From the NCBI GenBank assembly GCA_016195405.1, contig JACPZP010000206.1, positions 1 through 46,503 of the forward strand: DNA of 46,503 bases, written 5' to 3'. The position numbers and the translations under genes are program-made. The DNA is from Planctomycetota bacterium. GTDB lineage: Bacteria > Planctomycetota > Planctomycetia > Gemmatales > Gemmataceae. Below the pieces are notes generated by a model. It was not told where the DNA came from, ran no database searches, and saw only the letters and a list, made by a program, of their open reading frames with translations. How positions within the stretch are numbered: the stretch's first letter is position 1; every line of letters starts with the position of its first letter. This document shows positions 8,112-19,253 of the stretch, piece by piece.

Positions 8112-9095
8112 TTAGCGCACCCGGAGCAGGAACGCTCCTCTCATGCCAGGAGCAAATGTGGTGGCGATAATCCGATATTCGCCGTCGCGAGGCGCACGAA
8201 AGATGATACGGGCGTTGAGATCTTCGCCGCTGTCGTCGTCGAGGGCCAATTGCACGCCGTTCGCGTCCTCCAAGCGCAGGAAGGCATCGAGCTGCTCGCT
8301 TTCCATGTCAATGGTGTAGGTGCGGCCCGCGGTTAGTTTGCAAGTGTAGATCTTGCAATGACAGGATCTTTTGACTTTATCGAAGGGATCATTGTTGGTG
8401 AGATGATCGTTGACGTGGAGCACATCGCCGGAGCCGCCCCTGATGACGGGAGCCGGCGCCTTGACCACGTTGCCGTCATCGTCCCGAACAACCTCGCGAA
8501 GGTTATCACGAACGCGGTCGCCTTCACGATTGACGACCTTCAGGACGAGAACCATCGACACGACAATGACGCCGACGAAAGTCACAAAGCCGCCGATGCC
8601 TAAGGCGATGGCGACGCCGTCGCCGATGCCTTTTTTCTTCTTCTTGCGGCGTGGACGTGCTTCGACATCCTGCTCGTTTTCCATTTCATCCACGACGTCA
8701 ACGTCATCTTTGACCTCGGTCCCTTCGCGAGAACGACGCTTGCTATGGACAGGGCGCTCGTCGCTTTCCTTGGATTTCTCTGTGGCTGAACTGGGCTTCG
8801 GTGATTGGAGATCGTCGACGACTTCAAGGGCTTCAAACTCGGGCACGACATCGTACCCGGCATCCCGCACATGGTCTGGCGCGGCCTCCGGCACGGGCAC
8901 AGGGGGCGGTGAGGCGACGATCTCAGAGGGAAAAAGATTGTTTGCCGAACCGGCTTGGACCCATTGAGGCATGCCTTCCTTCCAGATCAGGTCGGTCGCC
9001 TTGAGAATCCCCGTACGCGCCATTTGCTTTAGCTCGTACGAGGAAACCGGCTCCATCTGCCGGCCTTCCTTCGTGTAATACCACCGCGACGCCAT
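8112..9095 (-). CDS. GYF_2-domain membrane protein with C-terminal PPC-like domain
   Basis: 327 residues. The N-terminus (1-58) is a GYF_2 domain, as in WYYTKEGRQMEPVSSYELKQ and DLIWKEGMPQWVQA, a protein-interaction fold common in planctomycetes. A Pro-rich then acidic linker (60-145) and a basic RPRRKKKKK stretch lead to one membrane segment (~161-187). The basic stretch predicts that the N-terminus is cytoplasmic. The C-terminal ~90 residues (240-327) look like a pre-peptidase C-terminal domain (YTCKLTAGRTYTIDMES, DAFLRLEDANG, GEYRIIATTF). The start at 9095 has GAGAGG 7 nt upstream. It lies 41 bp after pnp and 19 bp before the ATPase-GNAT gene, probably in one transcript. It may link an extracytoplasmic domain to cytoplasmic partners; no function is known. 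Confidence 0.85.
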   Translation of the reverse strand: MASRWYYTKEGRQMEPVSSYELKQMARTGILKATDLIWKEGMPQWVQAGSANNLFPSEIVASPPPVPVPEAAPDHVRDAGYDVVPEFEALEVVDDLQSPKPSSATEKSKESDERPVHSKRRSREGTEVKDDVDVVDEMENEQDVEARPRRKKKKKGIGDGVAIALGIGGFVTFVGVIVVSMVLVLKVVNREGDRVRDNLREVVRDDDGNVVKAPAPVIRGGSGDVLHVNDHLTNNDPFDKVKRSCHCKIYTCKLTAGRTYTIDMESEQLDAFLRLEDANGVQLALDDDSGEDLNARIIFRAPRDGEYRIIATTFAPGMRGAFLLRVR

Positions 9096-9136
9096 GGCAC
9101 ACCTCTCACCGGCCTCTTGTGAGATGCATCCATGAA

Positions 9137-11590
<2,454 letters not shown>

Positions 11591-11609
11591 GGATCTACCT
11601 CATCGGCTT

Positions 11610-11665
11610 GTTTCAAAAAGGTGTCAGGACCCTTTTCGACGGTTCTGACTCCCCCTTCTTGAAAC
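11610..11665 (-). promoter_or_regulatory. Long stem-loop between rpsO and pnp
   Basis: The 74-nt spacer is almost wholly an imperfect inverted repeat: GTTTCAA (11610-11616) pairs with TTGAAAC (11659-11665), AAGG (11618-11621) with CCTT (11654-11657), and GTCAG (11623-11627) with CTGAC (11645-11649). It begins at the rpsO stop codon and ends 20 nt before the pnp start. In E. coli an RNase III-cut stem-loop at this spot sets up PNPase autoregulation; the same role here is inference. The GGTGTCAGGA core also resembles REP-type repeats. Confidence 0.6.
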
Positions 11666-11931
11666 TATTTCCGCAGACCCAATCGACCGATGACGTTGAG
11701 GTAGCGCTGGCGATCCTTGTTGCGCAGGTAATTGAGCAGGCCGGACCGTTTGCTGACCATCATGAGCAGACCGCGCCGGCTGGCGTGGTCCTTCTTGTGC
11801 GTGCGCAGGTGCTCGGTAAGCTCGGTGATGCGAGCCGTTAGCAAAGCGATTTGCACCTCGGGCGAGCCGGTATCCGCGGGTTCGCGCCGAAACTGGTCAA
11901 TGATTTCCGTCTTGCGGTCCTTCGTGATCAT
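11665..11931 (-). CDS. rpsO: 30S ribosomal protein S15
   Basis: 88 residues, the normal length. It has the typical S15 features: DTGSPEVQIALLTARI, then LTEHLRTHKKDHASRRGLLMMVSKRSGLLNYL and a C-terminal YLNVIGRLGLRK. It binds the 16S rRNA central domain early in assembly of the small subunit and, in several bacteria, represses its own translation. The ATG at 11931 is preceded closely by GAGGAG. It is the first gene of a minus-strand series rpsO-pnp-GYF_2-ATPase/GNAT. A 14-bp palindrome lies about 80 bp upstream. Confidence 0.98.
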   Translation of the reverse strand: MITKDRKTEIIDQFRREPADTGSPEVQIALLTARITELTEHLRTHKKDHASRRGLLMMVSKRSGLLNYLRNKDRQRYLNVIGRLGLRK

Positions 11932-12009
11932 TTGCTCCTCGCCATTCGTTCTTCGCCACCTCCGGCCAACCGTCGACGTTCTGCCTTGACATGTTTTGGA
12001 ACACTTGAA

Positions 12010-12023
12010 ACTAGAATTCTAGT
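12010..12023. promoter_or_regulatory. 14-bp perfect palindrome upstream of rpsO
   Basis: ACTAGAATTCTAGT is a perfect palindrome in the 232-bp gap (11932-12163) upstream of rpsO. On the minus strand, a weak promoter-like pair TTGGTC, 17 nt, TACATT lies just before it, so an operator is possible but unproven. The same gap also holds a short direct repeat (GAATTCAAGGAACC and partial copies) at 12130-12168. Nothing else is seen in the gap. Confidence 0.3.
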
Positions 12024-12163
12024 GAATGTAGCAAAGGGCGGCGAGGGGACCAAGAGGGAAATTGGGACTTGCCGCTTGCGGCTTAATGTGACCCCCGGTG
12101 CCCGAAGGTGAAGTACTCTTCATGAAGCACGAAATTCAAGGAACCGAATTCAAGGAACCGAAT

Positions 12164-12511
12164 TCAGGGTAGGCCAAGCGATGCCTTGAGGCAAGTGTCG
12201 AGGTGCTGCGTTAGGGCCTGGGAAAGGGATCTGATGGTGTGGAGAATTCTCCCCTTATCCAGCGTAAAGAGATTCTCGCATTGAACGTAGCAAACATGCA
12301 GGACGCCGGTTTGTTTGCCTTCTGGCGTGCCAGGATCAAGAAGCACATGCGAGATTGAAGCTGCCCGAGTTTGTCGCGAGATAGCGGCAAGGATAACGTC
12401 GTCAAGCGCAAGATTATTGTGATCCGTGCTCACTATGACCGCAGGTCGAATTTTTGATCCCGACCAATCGCTATACGGCAAATCAGCAAGGACGACGTCG
12501 CCGCGATTCAT
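12164..12511 (-). CDS. MazF/PemK-family toxin (predicted mRNA interferase)
   Basis: 115 residues, typical for the PemK/MazF family. It starts with the diagnostic RGDVVLADLPYSDWSGSKIRPAVIVS, has the internal VLLDPGTPEGKQTGVLHVCYVQCENLFTLDKGRI strand region and ends in helices. These toxins are ribosome-independent or ribosome-dependent endoribonucleases that cut mRNA at short motifs. Its ATG overlaps the stop of the upstream antitoxin gene by 4 nt (ATGA), the usual coupled arrangement. It is the last gene of the accessory run DUF4419-DUF4272-antitoxin-toxin. Confidence 0.88.
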   Translation of the reverse strand: MNRGDVVLADLPYSDWSGSKIRPAVIVSTDHNNLALDDVILAAISRQTRAASISHVLLDPGTPEGKQTGVLHVCYVQCENLFTLDKGRILHTIRSLSQALTQHLDTCLKASLGLP

Positions 12512-12765
12512 TTACGAGTTTGGGGCAAGAGCTTGGCGTATTCATCCATCGCCGGATCGTCCCAGCCCGCCCGCTTCCAGACTCCGGCTACAATTGCCTG
12601 TTTTTCCTCTGGCGACAACGGCCCATCAGAGAACAGGTCCTTCACTCTCTCGTAGAATTCGGCCTTGAGGAGTACGTACCTGGTGCGCGTTCGCGGATCA
12701 AGAACTTCCACTGGATCCTTGGACTCGTCCAAAGCTTTCTGCAAAGGCGCGGTCAACTCAATCAT
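12508..12765 (-). CDS. Antitoxin partner of the MazF-like toxin
   Basis: 85 residues. The N-terminal half (IELTAPLQKALDESKDPVEVLDPRTRTRYVLLKAEFYERVKDLF) resembles Phd-like or related antitoxins found before PemK genes in planctomycetes. The C-terminal part (WKRAGWDDPAMDEYAKLLP) would bind the toxin. The function is inferred from the 4-nt overlap with the toxin gene. The ATG at 12765 has GGAGG 9-10 nt upstream. A 10-bp palindrome lies between a possible promoter and the start, as expected for autoregulation. Confidence 0.75.
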   Translation of the reverse strand: MIELTAPLQKALDESKDPVEVLDPRTRTRYVLLKAEFYERVKDLFSDGPLSPEEKQAIVAGVWKRAGWDDPAMDEYAKLLPQTRK

Positions 12766-12781
12766 GGTGATGCCCTCCGCG

Positions 12782-12815
12782 ATTCATGAATACCACAATC
12801 AAGTCCAAGAAACAA
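12782..12815 (-). promoter_or_regulatory. Possible promoter/operator of the toxin-antitoxin pair
   Basis: On the minus strand, TTGTTT (12810-12815) and TATTCA (12787-12792) are 17 nt apart, and the -10 box is preceded by TGG as in extended -10 promoters. The palindrome ATTCATGAAT (12782-12791) overlaps the -10 box and could be an antitoxin operator. The match is modest and overlaps the end of the DUF4272 gene. Confidence 0.3.
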
Positions 12816-13344
12816 GCGACGCAGTCATCGACTCTTCGGCCCTAGCGCTTTCAACCGGATGCGCGCTAGTGATAAACGCCGGATCGTTTTCGTGCGGGCT
12901 CACGAGATCAACCAGCTTTGGAACATCGCACATTGCGCTTGGCCAATCGAGCTGTTCAATGTGCTCGAACGCCCACATCAAGACCCAAATGCACTCCAAG
13001 CGCCATGTCAGGCGCCTACAGTCATCCGGGCTGGGATTTTCGTTTTGCAGGAATGTTTTTTCCGCCGGGCTGACGCTGCTCCAAAGTTCGAGGTGCTCGA
13101 TCAATCCTTTTGCTTCCGCTTGAGGCATTCCCTCCGCGCGCAATTCAAAAGCCCACAACACGAGAGCTCGCCGTGCTACATCAGACGCCTCCTGGGGCTT
13201 TGCATTGTCGTCGTCGTCCACCTGCAGAGGACCCCAAAAAACCGGAACCGCGCGCTTTCGAAGTGCGTCGAACGAGCGAGCGGCGCGTTCCCGCTGTCGT
13301 TGAGTGGCGTGTTCCGAGGTTTCCGGGGATGGATACGTGGGCAT
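12799..13344 (-). CDS. DUF4272 domain protein, C-terminally short
   Basis: 181 residues from the ATG at 13344, which has GAGG 6 nt upstream; an in-frame GTG at 13356 overlaps the previous stop. The core is recognisable as DUF4272: RRALVLWAFELRAEGMPQAEAKGLIEHLELWSSVSPAEKTFL, then WRLECIWVLMWAFEHIEQLDWPSAMCDVPKLVDLV. Members I recall continue for about 60 more residues after the CDV motif with a conserved YRxHWA-type helix. Here the protein ends in HPVESARAEESMTASLVSWT, so the 3' end may have been lost next to the toxin-antitoxin pair. Function is unknown. Confidence 0.75.
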   Translation of the reverse strand: MPTYPSPETSEHATQRQRERAARSFDALRKRAVPVFWGPLQVDDDDNAKPQEASDVARRALVLWAFELRAEGMPQAEAKGLIEHLELWSSVSPAEKTFLQNENPSPDDCRRLTWRLECIWVLMWAFEHIEQLDWPSAMCDVPKLVDLVSPHENDPAFITSAHPVESARAEESMTASLVSWT

Positions 13345-13352
13345 TGAAAACC

Positions 13353-14252
13353 TCACGAGTCGGTTCCAGTGACCCAGGCCTTTCGCTCTTCAAGCCAGGC
13401 CTTTCGCGCGGCCTCTTCCTCGGCTTGAATGGCGGCGATTTTCTTCTTATCCAAGACCGCCCAGCCAATCTCGGGCCGCAGTGCAAGGCTTTCCGCGTCC
13501 TGGCGAACGCCAATGAGGCCGCCGACAAACTCCATTTCGAATTGCTCATCAAGGTAGTTCCAAAGGAACGGGGCACGGGCCGGCAAATGAGGGAAATGAC
13601 GCACCCCCGGCTCTCGACCTTGCGCGGGAGGCCGATTCAGCCACGGATTTCGACGAAAGGATGTGGCGCCTTGTTTTCTTCCAAAATCCCAACCAGTTCG
13701 ATTCAGATAAGGAAACAGTTTCAACATCCAACCGGTGACATAAGGCGACTCGCCGCTGCCCTCGGCGCCATGCCATTTGTAGATGGAATCCCAGAATTCA
13801 GACTCGACGTTACCCTGAGACGCGGCGACGAATTGGTCGAGGATAGGCTCAAGCCGTCTGACCCACCAGGTGAGGTCAAAGCGGCGCCACTGGCGGACAC
13901 GGCGGGCCAGTGCTTGCCAATCTTCGGTGGCGCCTTCGAGCTTGATCCACGGGATTCCGCACTCTGTCTGCATTTCATAAGCGAAGTATGCCTGCATCGC
14001 ATCGAGCAGCACGACTTCCGACGCCGCGCGCTCCACCGGTCCCGTTGTCGAAAAATCCGCAACGATCACGCCGTGAGCCTCGCCGATGTGATCCTTGATC
14101 GCATCCGAGAATTCGGCAAACACCTCCGGCCAGGGATTCTCCGGCGAGCCTTTGATGAAATCGTCGCGCTGAAACTCGATGGTCAGTTGGCCGTCATGGC
14201 GGACAAACCGGTCTCGCAAGCGCTCGGCATGAGCGTTGACATGGTTGGCCAA
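13353..14252 (-). CDS. DUF4419 domain protein, probably missing its N-terminus
   Basis: 299 residues with a clear DUF4419 signature: HVNAHAERLRDRFVRHDG, VADFSTTGPVERAASEVVLLDAMQAYFAY, CGIPWIKLEGATEDWQALARRV and YVTGWMLKLFPYLN. Family members start roughly 80-100 residues earlier, with a region ending in W..I.QG.A before HVN. Here the frame runs back only 17 codons to the stop codon (14304-14306) of the upstream ATPase, in the same frame, and offers no ATG. The only start is a TTG at 14252 without a Shine-Dalgarno signal. It is therefore either a truncated remnant or translated by coupling. Its stop overlaps the alternative start of DUF4272. Function is unknown. Confidence 0.7.
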   Translation of the reverse strand: MANHVNAHAERLRDRFVRHDGQLTIEFQRDDFIKGSPENPWPEVFAEFSDAIKDHIGEAHGVIVADFSTTGPVERAASEVVLLDAMQAYFAYEMQTECGIPWIKLEGATEDWQALARRVRQWRRFDLTWWVRRLEPILDQFVAASQGNVESEFWDSIYKWHGAEGSGESPYVTGWMLKLFPYLNRTGWDFGRKQGATSFRRNPWLNRPPAQGREPGVRHFPHLPARAPFLWNYLDEQFEMEFVGGLIGVRQDAESLALRPEIGWAVLDKKKIAAIQAEEEAARKAWLEERKAWVTGTDS

Positions 14253-14303
14253 GTTTCGGCGGAACTGCGCCTCACTCCTAATCGCATTCTGAGATACATT
14301 CGC

Positions 14304-15422
14304 TCAGCCTTTCGTTTCTAGGCCAGTCGTTTCTTGGCCAGCGCTTTTTTCCCGCCCCAAAAGCGCTTTCTTCGCTCTTTCGCGGGTCTGGTCGGCCCAC
14401 ATCTTGTCGAAATCAATCGCCTCCAGATTCAAGAGTTCATGGAGCGGGTCGTCGCGCCATTGTTGTTCCTTTTCCGGCAGCCAGTAGCGATAGGGGTCGT
14501 GGCGGTGGCCGCTGCCCGAGCGCGTGATGAGGCCGCGGGCGAAGGCTTCGTCCAGCCAGCGCCACAAGGAAGCCAGCTTGGGCCGCGGGCAGTCGGCGGG
14601 CCATTGCTCGATCAGCTGGCGGCGGGTCAGCTTGTTCGCAGCGTCTTCGAGAGCCAGCTTCAGGATCGTCCACGGTCCCTGGAATTCGTCTTCCACTTGC
14701 TCGGCTATGAGCTCGTACGTGCAGCCATCGGCGGCCAACTCCATGAGGAGATTTCGCGGACTCTGCGTAAAACGGGAGCGGACCAGGAGACGGCGGCGGC
14801 GCACGGCCGGGTTGGACGCGTCGGCCAAGTGCATCTCCATGGTGATGTCCACGAACGCCAACAGGGCGCCGGCGCCACGAGCGCACAGGCCCTCCCTCAT
14901 GACCCCTTTGCGCGGATGGTGCAAGAGGAGCACCGCCACGCCGGCTTGGGCCAGGCGCCGCAAAGGCGCCAGCACGGCAAGAAATGCCGCCGTATTGTTC
15001 TCGGCAGCGGGCGGCACGAAGCTGACCAAGGGATCGATGACCACCAGGTCGATTCCTTCGGTCTGGACGAGCTGCATGATCTCTTCGACCAGCTTCTCGG
15101 TTTGTTCGCGTGTGGGCGGCGCGGCAAACGGTTGCAGGAGAAAGATCGTATCGCCCATGTCGATCCGTTTCTGCCGCGCCGCCCACAAATCTTCGCCCTC
15201 TTCGGAGACGACCAGCGTTTTTCCAGACGTCAAGGCCAGCCCGGCCAACGGCGCGCTGCGAGATCGTTGGCCTAAAAGGATTGAGACCAACGTCGTCTTG
15301 CCGGTCTTCCACAGGCTCGTGAGCAGAGTAATCTTGCCCCGGGCGAGAAGGCCCTGCCAGAGCCAGGTGATTTCCGTAGACGTTTCGAGCAGTCGCGAAG
15401 CATGCACGAGTGGGCGGTTCAT
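14304..15422 (-). CDS. RepA-like AAA_25 ATPase
   Basis: 372 residues. The N-terminal part resembles the AAA_25/RSF1010 RepA group of RecA-fold ATPases: LWQGLLARGKITLLTSLWKTGKTTL holds a Walker A-like loop at ~34-44, and IDLVVIDPL gives Walker B with Asp130. The motif LLLHHPRK (~165-172) is the usual sensor region. The Walker A begins TSLWKTGKT rather than G/A-x4-GKT, so it is a variant. A winged-helix-like region (LTRRQLIEQWP and after) and an E/K-rich tail close the protein. Such ATPases are frequent in planctomycete mobile regions, often near primases; no primase, integrase or origin is visible here. The ATG at 15422 lies after a dispersed repeat. Confidence 0.75.
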   Translation of the reverse strand: MNRPLVHASRLLETSTEITWLWQGLLARGKITLLTSLWKTGKTTLVSILLGQRSRSAPLAGLALTSGKTLVVSEEGEDLWAARQKRIDMGDTIFLLQPFAAPPTREQTEKLVEEIMQLVQTEGIDLVVIDPLVSFVPPAAENNTAAFLAVLAPLRRLAQAGVAVLLLHHPRKGVMREGLCARGAGALLAFVDITMEMHLADASNPAVRRRRLLVRSRFTQSPRNLLMELAADGCTYELIAEQVEDEFQGPWTILKLALEDAANKLTRRQLIEQWPADCPRPKLASLWRWLDEAFARGLITRSGSGHRHDPYRYWLPEKEQQWRDDPLHELLNLEAIDFDKMWADQTRERAKKALLGREKSAGQETTGLETKG

Positions 15423-15458
15423 GGCGGATTCCTTTGATATGCGGGAGAGGAGCGATTC

Positions 15459-15500
15459 ACCACGAATTTCACAGATGACACGGATGGGAGAAATCAGAAA
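15459..15500. repeat. Repeat family D, partial copy 1
   Basis: ACGAATTTCACAGATGACAC followed by GGATGGGAG resembles one arm of the palindromic repeat at 43662-43733. It lies just upstream of the RepA-like gene. The 396-bp gap 15423-15818 otherwise holds only the 9-bp tandem array; no gene is seen in it. Confidence 0.5.
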
Positions 15501-15684
15501 GACATGGGCTAGGCAGTAAGGGGCTTTGCGATCAAGACAGGATGAACACTGGAGGCGGAGACAGCCGCGAAAATAGGCCGCCGCATGCTCCTTACTTCAC
15601 TTTACCATAGGTGCGGCTCTGACGTACAGGTTGGTTGTCATTAATGTGCTGAAACGTGACTCAATAGCGTTTCATGATTTCTTG

Positions 15685-15746
15685 AATCTCATGGATCTCA
15701 TGAATCTCATGGATCTCATGGATCTCATGAATCTCATGAATCTCAT
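15685..15746. repeat. 9-bp tandem repeat, about seven copies
   Basis: The unit RATCTCATG is repeated 6.9 times with only A/G variation at the first base. On the minus strand, one frame reads His-Glu-Ile repeats and runs to a stop at 15661. It lies about 70 bp after the NDH-SelD stop codon, in non-coding sequence. Confidence 0.85.
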
Positions 15747-15818
15747 CGGGTGGGCAACTTGTCAAAATCAAGCGTTTGGTGAGACGTGAGATGATGATGA
15801 AATGGTGCATCCCGCCGA

Positions 15819-18029
<2,211 letters not shown>

Positions 18030-18065
18030 GAGGCTTGGGCTCGCCCTTGTCGCATGAGAGCTTAG

Positions 18066-18087
18066 TTGCGATAAAGCCTTATCGCAA
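18066..18087. promoter_or_regulatory. Perfect 9-bp hairpin in the selD / small-basic-protein divergent region
   Basis: TTGCGATAA (18066-18074) and its complement TTATCGCAA (18079-18087) flank a 4-nt spacer, AGCC. Related GCGATAA and CGCGATAA words occur just downstream. It sits immediately upstream of the plus-strand -35 box and in the selD leader region, so it could be an operator for both genes. Confidence 0.45.
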
Positions 18088-18094
18088 GCAAGCC

Positions 18095-18123
18095 TTGTCG
18101 CGATAATGGGCGGTTTTTATGAT
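18095..18123 (+). promoter_or_regulatory. Promoter of the small basic protein gene
   Basis: TTGTCG (18095-18100) and TATGAT (18118-18123) are separated by 17 nt, with transcription expected near 18130 and a leader of about 30 nt. Confidence 0.5.
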
Positions 18124-18161
18124 TACTGTTCCGAAAGCCGTAGCTTATTAGGGATTCTACA

Positions 18162-18473
18162 ATGTCTATCGATAAAAGTCTTCGCCGCAAGAACTCGCTA
18201 GTGCGGGCTCGCAATGTATTGACGCGTGGGGAGCGCATTAAAACGCTCCAAACTGAGGAGCGTTGGCCGCTAGGCCGCAGCCCGTTTGGGTTGCCGAAGG
18301 TGAAGGTCGTTAAGCTGGTGGTGAAGAAGATCAAGAAGGCCAAGGAAGAGGAAAAGCCGGCTGAGGGCGCCGAGGGAGCGGCGGCCCCTGCGGGCGCCAC
18401 GCCTGCTGCCGGAGCCGAAAAGAAGGCGCCCGAAAGGAAGGCCCCGGAGAAAAAGGGGGCCGACAAGAAATAG
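18162..18473 (+). CDS. PVC-type small basic protein
   Basis: 103 residues. The conserved N-terminal part (MSIDKSLRRKNSLVRARNVLTRGERIKTL, then SPFGLPKVKVVKLVVKK) matches the small basic protein shared by Planctomycetes, Verrucomicrobia and Chlamydiae (TIGR04137, as I recall), which may associate with ribosomes or RNA; the function is not established. The last ~45 residues are an Ala/Glu/Pro/Lys tail. It is preceded by a promoter and AGGG before the ATG and followed by a strong terminator, so it is a single-gene unit. The start agrees with the family's MS(I/L) beginning. Confidence 0.88.
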   Translation: MSIDKSLRRKNSLVRARNVLTRGERIKTLQTEERWPLGRSPFGLPKVKVVKLVVKKIKKAKEEEKPAEGAEGAAAPAGATPAAGAEKKAPERKAPEKKGADKK

Positions 18474-18510
18474 GTGGACTGCACATCCGGACCCCCCAAA
18501 TCCATATCCC

Positions 18511-18541
18511 CAGGATTCGCTGCGCTCATCTTGGGGCTTGG
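18511..18541. repeat. Repeat family A, copy 3 (hairpin with conserved loop)
   Basis: CCCCAGGAT, the 11-nt loop TCGCTGCGCTC, then ATCTTGGGG form a hairpin. The same loop is enclosed by a different but still pairing stem at 28540-28568. Confidence 0.6.
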
Positions 18542-18553
18542 GAAGCAAGTACG

Positions 18554-18581
18554 AGCCGGGCCGCATGGGTCCGGCTTTTTT
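18554..18581 (+). terminator. Intrinsic terminator after the small basic protein gene
   Basis: AGCCGGGCC (18554-18562) pairs with GGTCCGGCT (18568-18576) around a 5-nt loop, with one G-U pair, followed by a run of Ts. It separates the small basic protein gene from the sigma factor gene. Confidence 0.85.
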
Positions 18582-18613
18582 GCGCGCTCACTTTCTCGAT
18601 GGACAGCGTAGGA

Positions 18614-18650
18614 GGATTGCTGGCAGAATGGGTGGGGGAGAAAGCAATCC
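18614..18650 (+). promoter_or_regulatory. Leader hairpin upstream of ECF sigma gene 1
   Basis: GGATTGCT (18614-18621) and AGCAATCC (18643-18650) form a perfect 8-bp stem with a 21-nt loop, next to an AGGAGG at 18610-18615 that serves no obvious start. It lies 35 bp before the sigma start. A leader role is possible. Confidence 0.3.
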
Positions 18651-18684
18651 ACCTGGCCATGACTTTCGTCTAAAAAGTGACGGT

Positions 18685-19239
18685 ATGAGCGAACTGGCTG
18701 TAGGCGCCACCAAAGTGCGGACGAAAAGCACCAAGGCCGACTTGTCGGGCGAGGCGTTCGTCTGCGCTTTCAACGAGGTCCGTGCCGAATTGGTCAGTAC
18801 GCTCTTTTTCATGCTTGGAAATCATGAGGACGCCCAGGACGCCGCGCAAGACGCTTTTCTCAAGTGTTGGCGGACGCGGGCTACCTTGGCGGAGGTACGT
18901 AACTTTCGCGCCTGGATCTTCCGTGTCGGCCTCAACGCCGCCAAGGATTTGCAGCGCAACGCCTGGCGGCGCAAAGCGAGAAACGTTGGCGACCTGATTC
19001 CCGAGGCCGCGGTTGAAAACGACCCGGTGGATCAGCTCGAAGACAAGGAGACTCTCGATCGCCTTCGCCGCGCGCTCTTGGATTTGCGCCCGGAGGAGAA
19101 AGCGGTTTTCTTGCTCAGGCAGAACGGCGACCTGACCTTCGAGGAGATTGCCGAACTTCGCCGTACGCCGGTGGGAACCGTTAAGACCCAGATGCGATCA
19201 GCCCTGCAAAAGCTGCGGCGCGTGCTCAAAGACCAGTAA
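18685..19239 (+). CDS. ECF sigma factor, module 1
   Basis: 184 residues. Region 2 (~24-97) includes AFNEVRAELVSTLFFMLGNHEDAQDAAQDAFLKCW and FRAWIFRVGLNAAKDLQRNAWRRK. Region 4 (~128-181) includes LRPEEKAVFLLRQNGDLTFEEIAELRRTPVGTVKTQMRSALQKLRRVL. It should direct RNA polymerase to its own promoter set when released from an anti-sigma factor. The ATG at 18685 is chosen over earlier in-frame codons because it gives exactly the length of its paralogue at 36343-36897, with which it aligns throughout. The Shine-Dalgarno signal is poor. The stop is 14 bp before the A2M protein whose N-terminus looks like its anti-sigma factor. Confidence 0.93.
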   Translation: MSELAVGATKVRTKSTKADLSGEAFVCAFNEVRAELVSTLFFMLGNHEDAQDAAQDAFLKCWRTRATLAEVRNFRAWIFRVGLNAAKDLQRNAWRRKARNVGDLIPEAAVENDPVDQLEDKETLDRLRRALLDLRPEEKAVFLLRQNGDLTFEEIAELRRTPVGTVKTQMRSALQKLRRVLKDQ

Positions 19240-19253
19240 GTGCTCAAGGACCC

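Noticed and set aside
15661..15809. Small minus-strand gene ending in His-Glu-Ile repeats
   Set aside because: It overlaps the selD end, has no Shine-Dalgarno site, and its sequence is just the translated tandem repeat.
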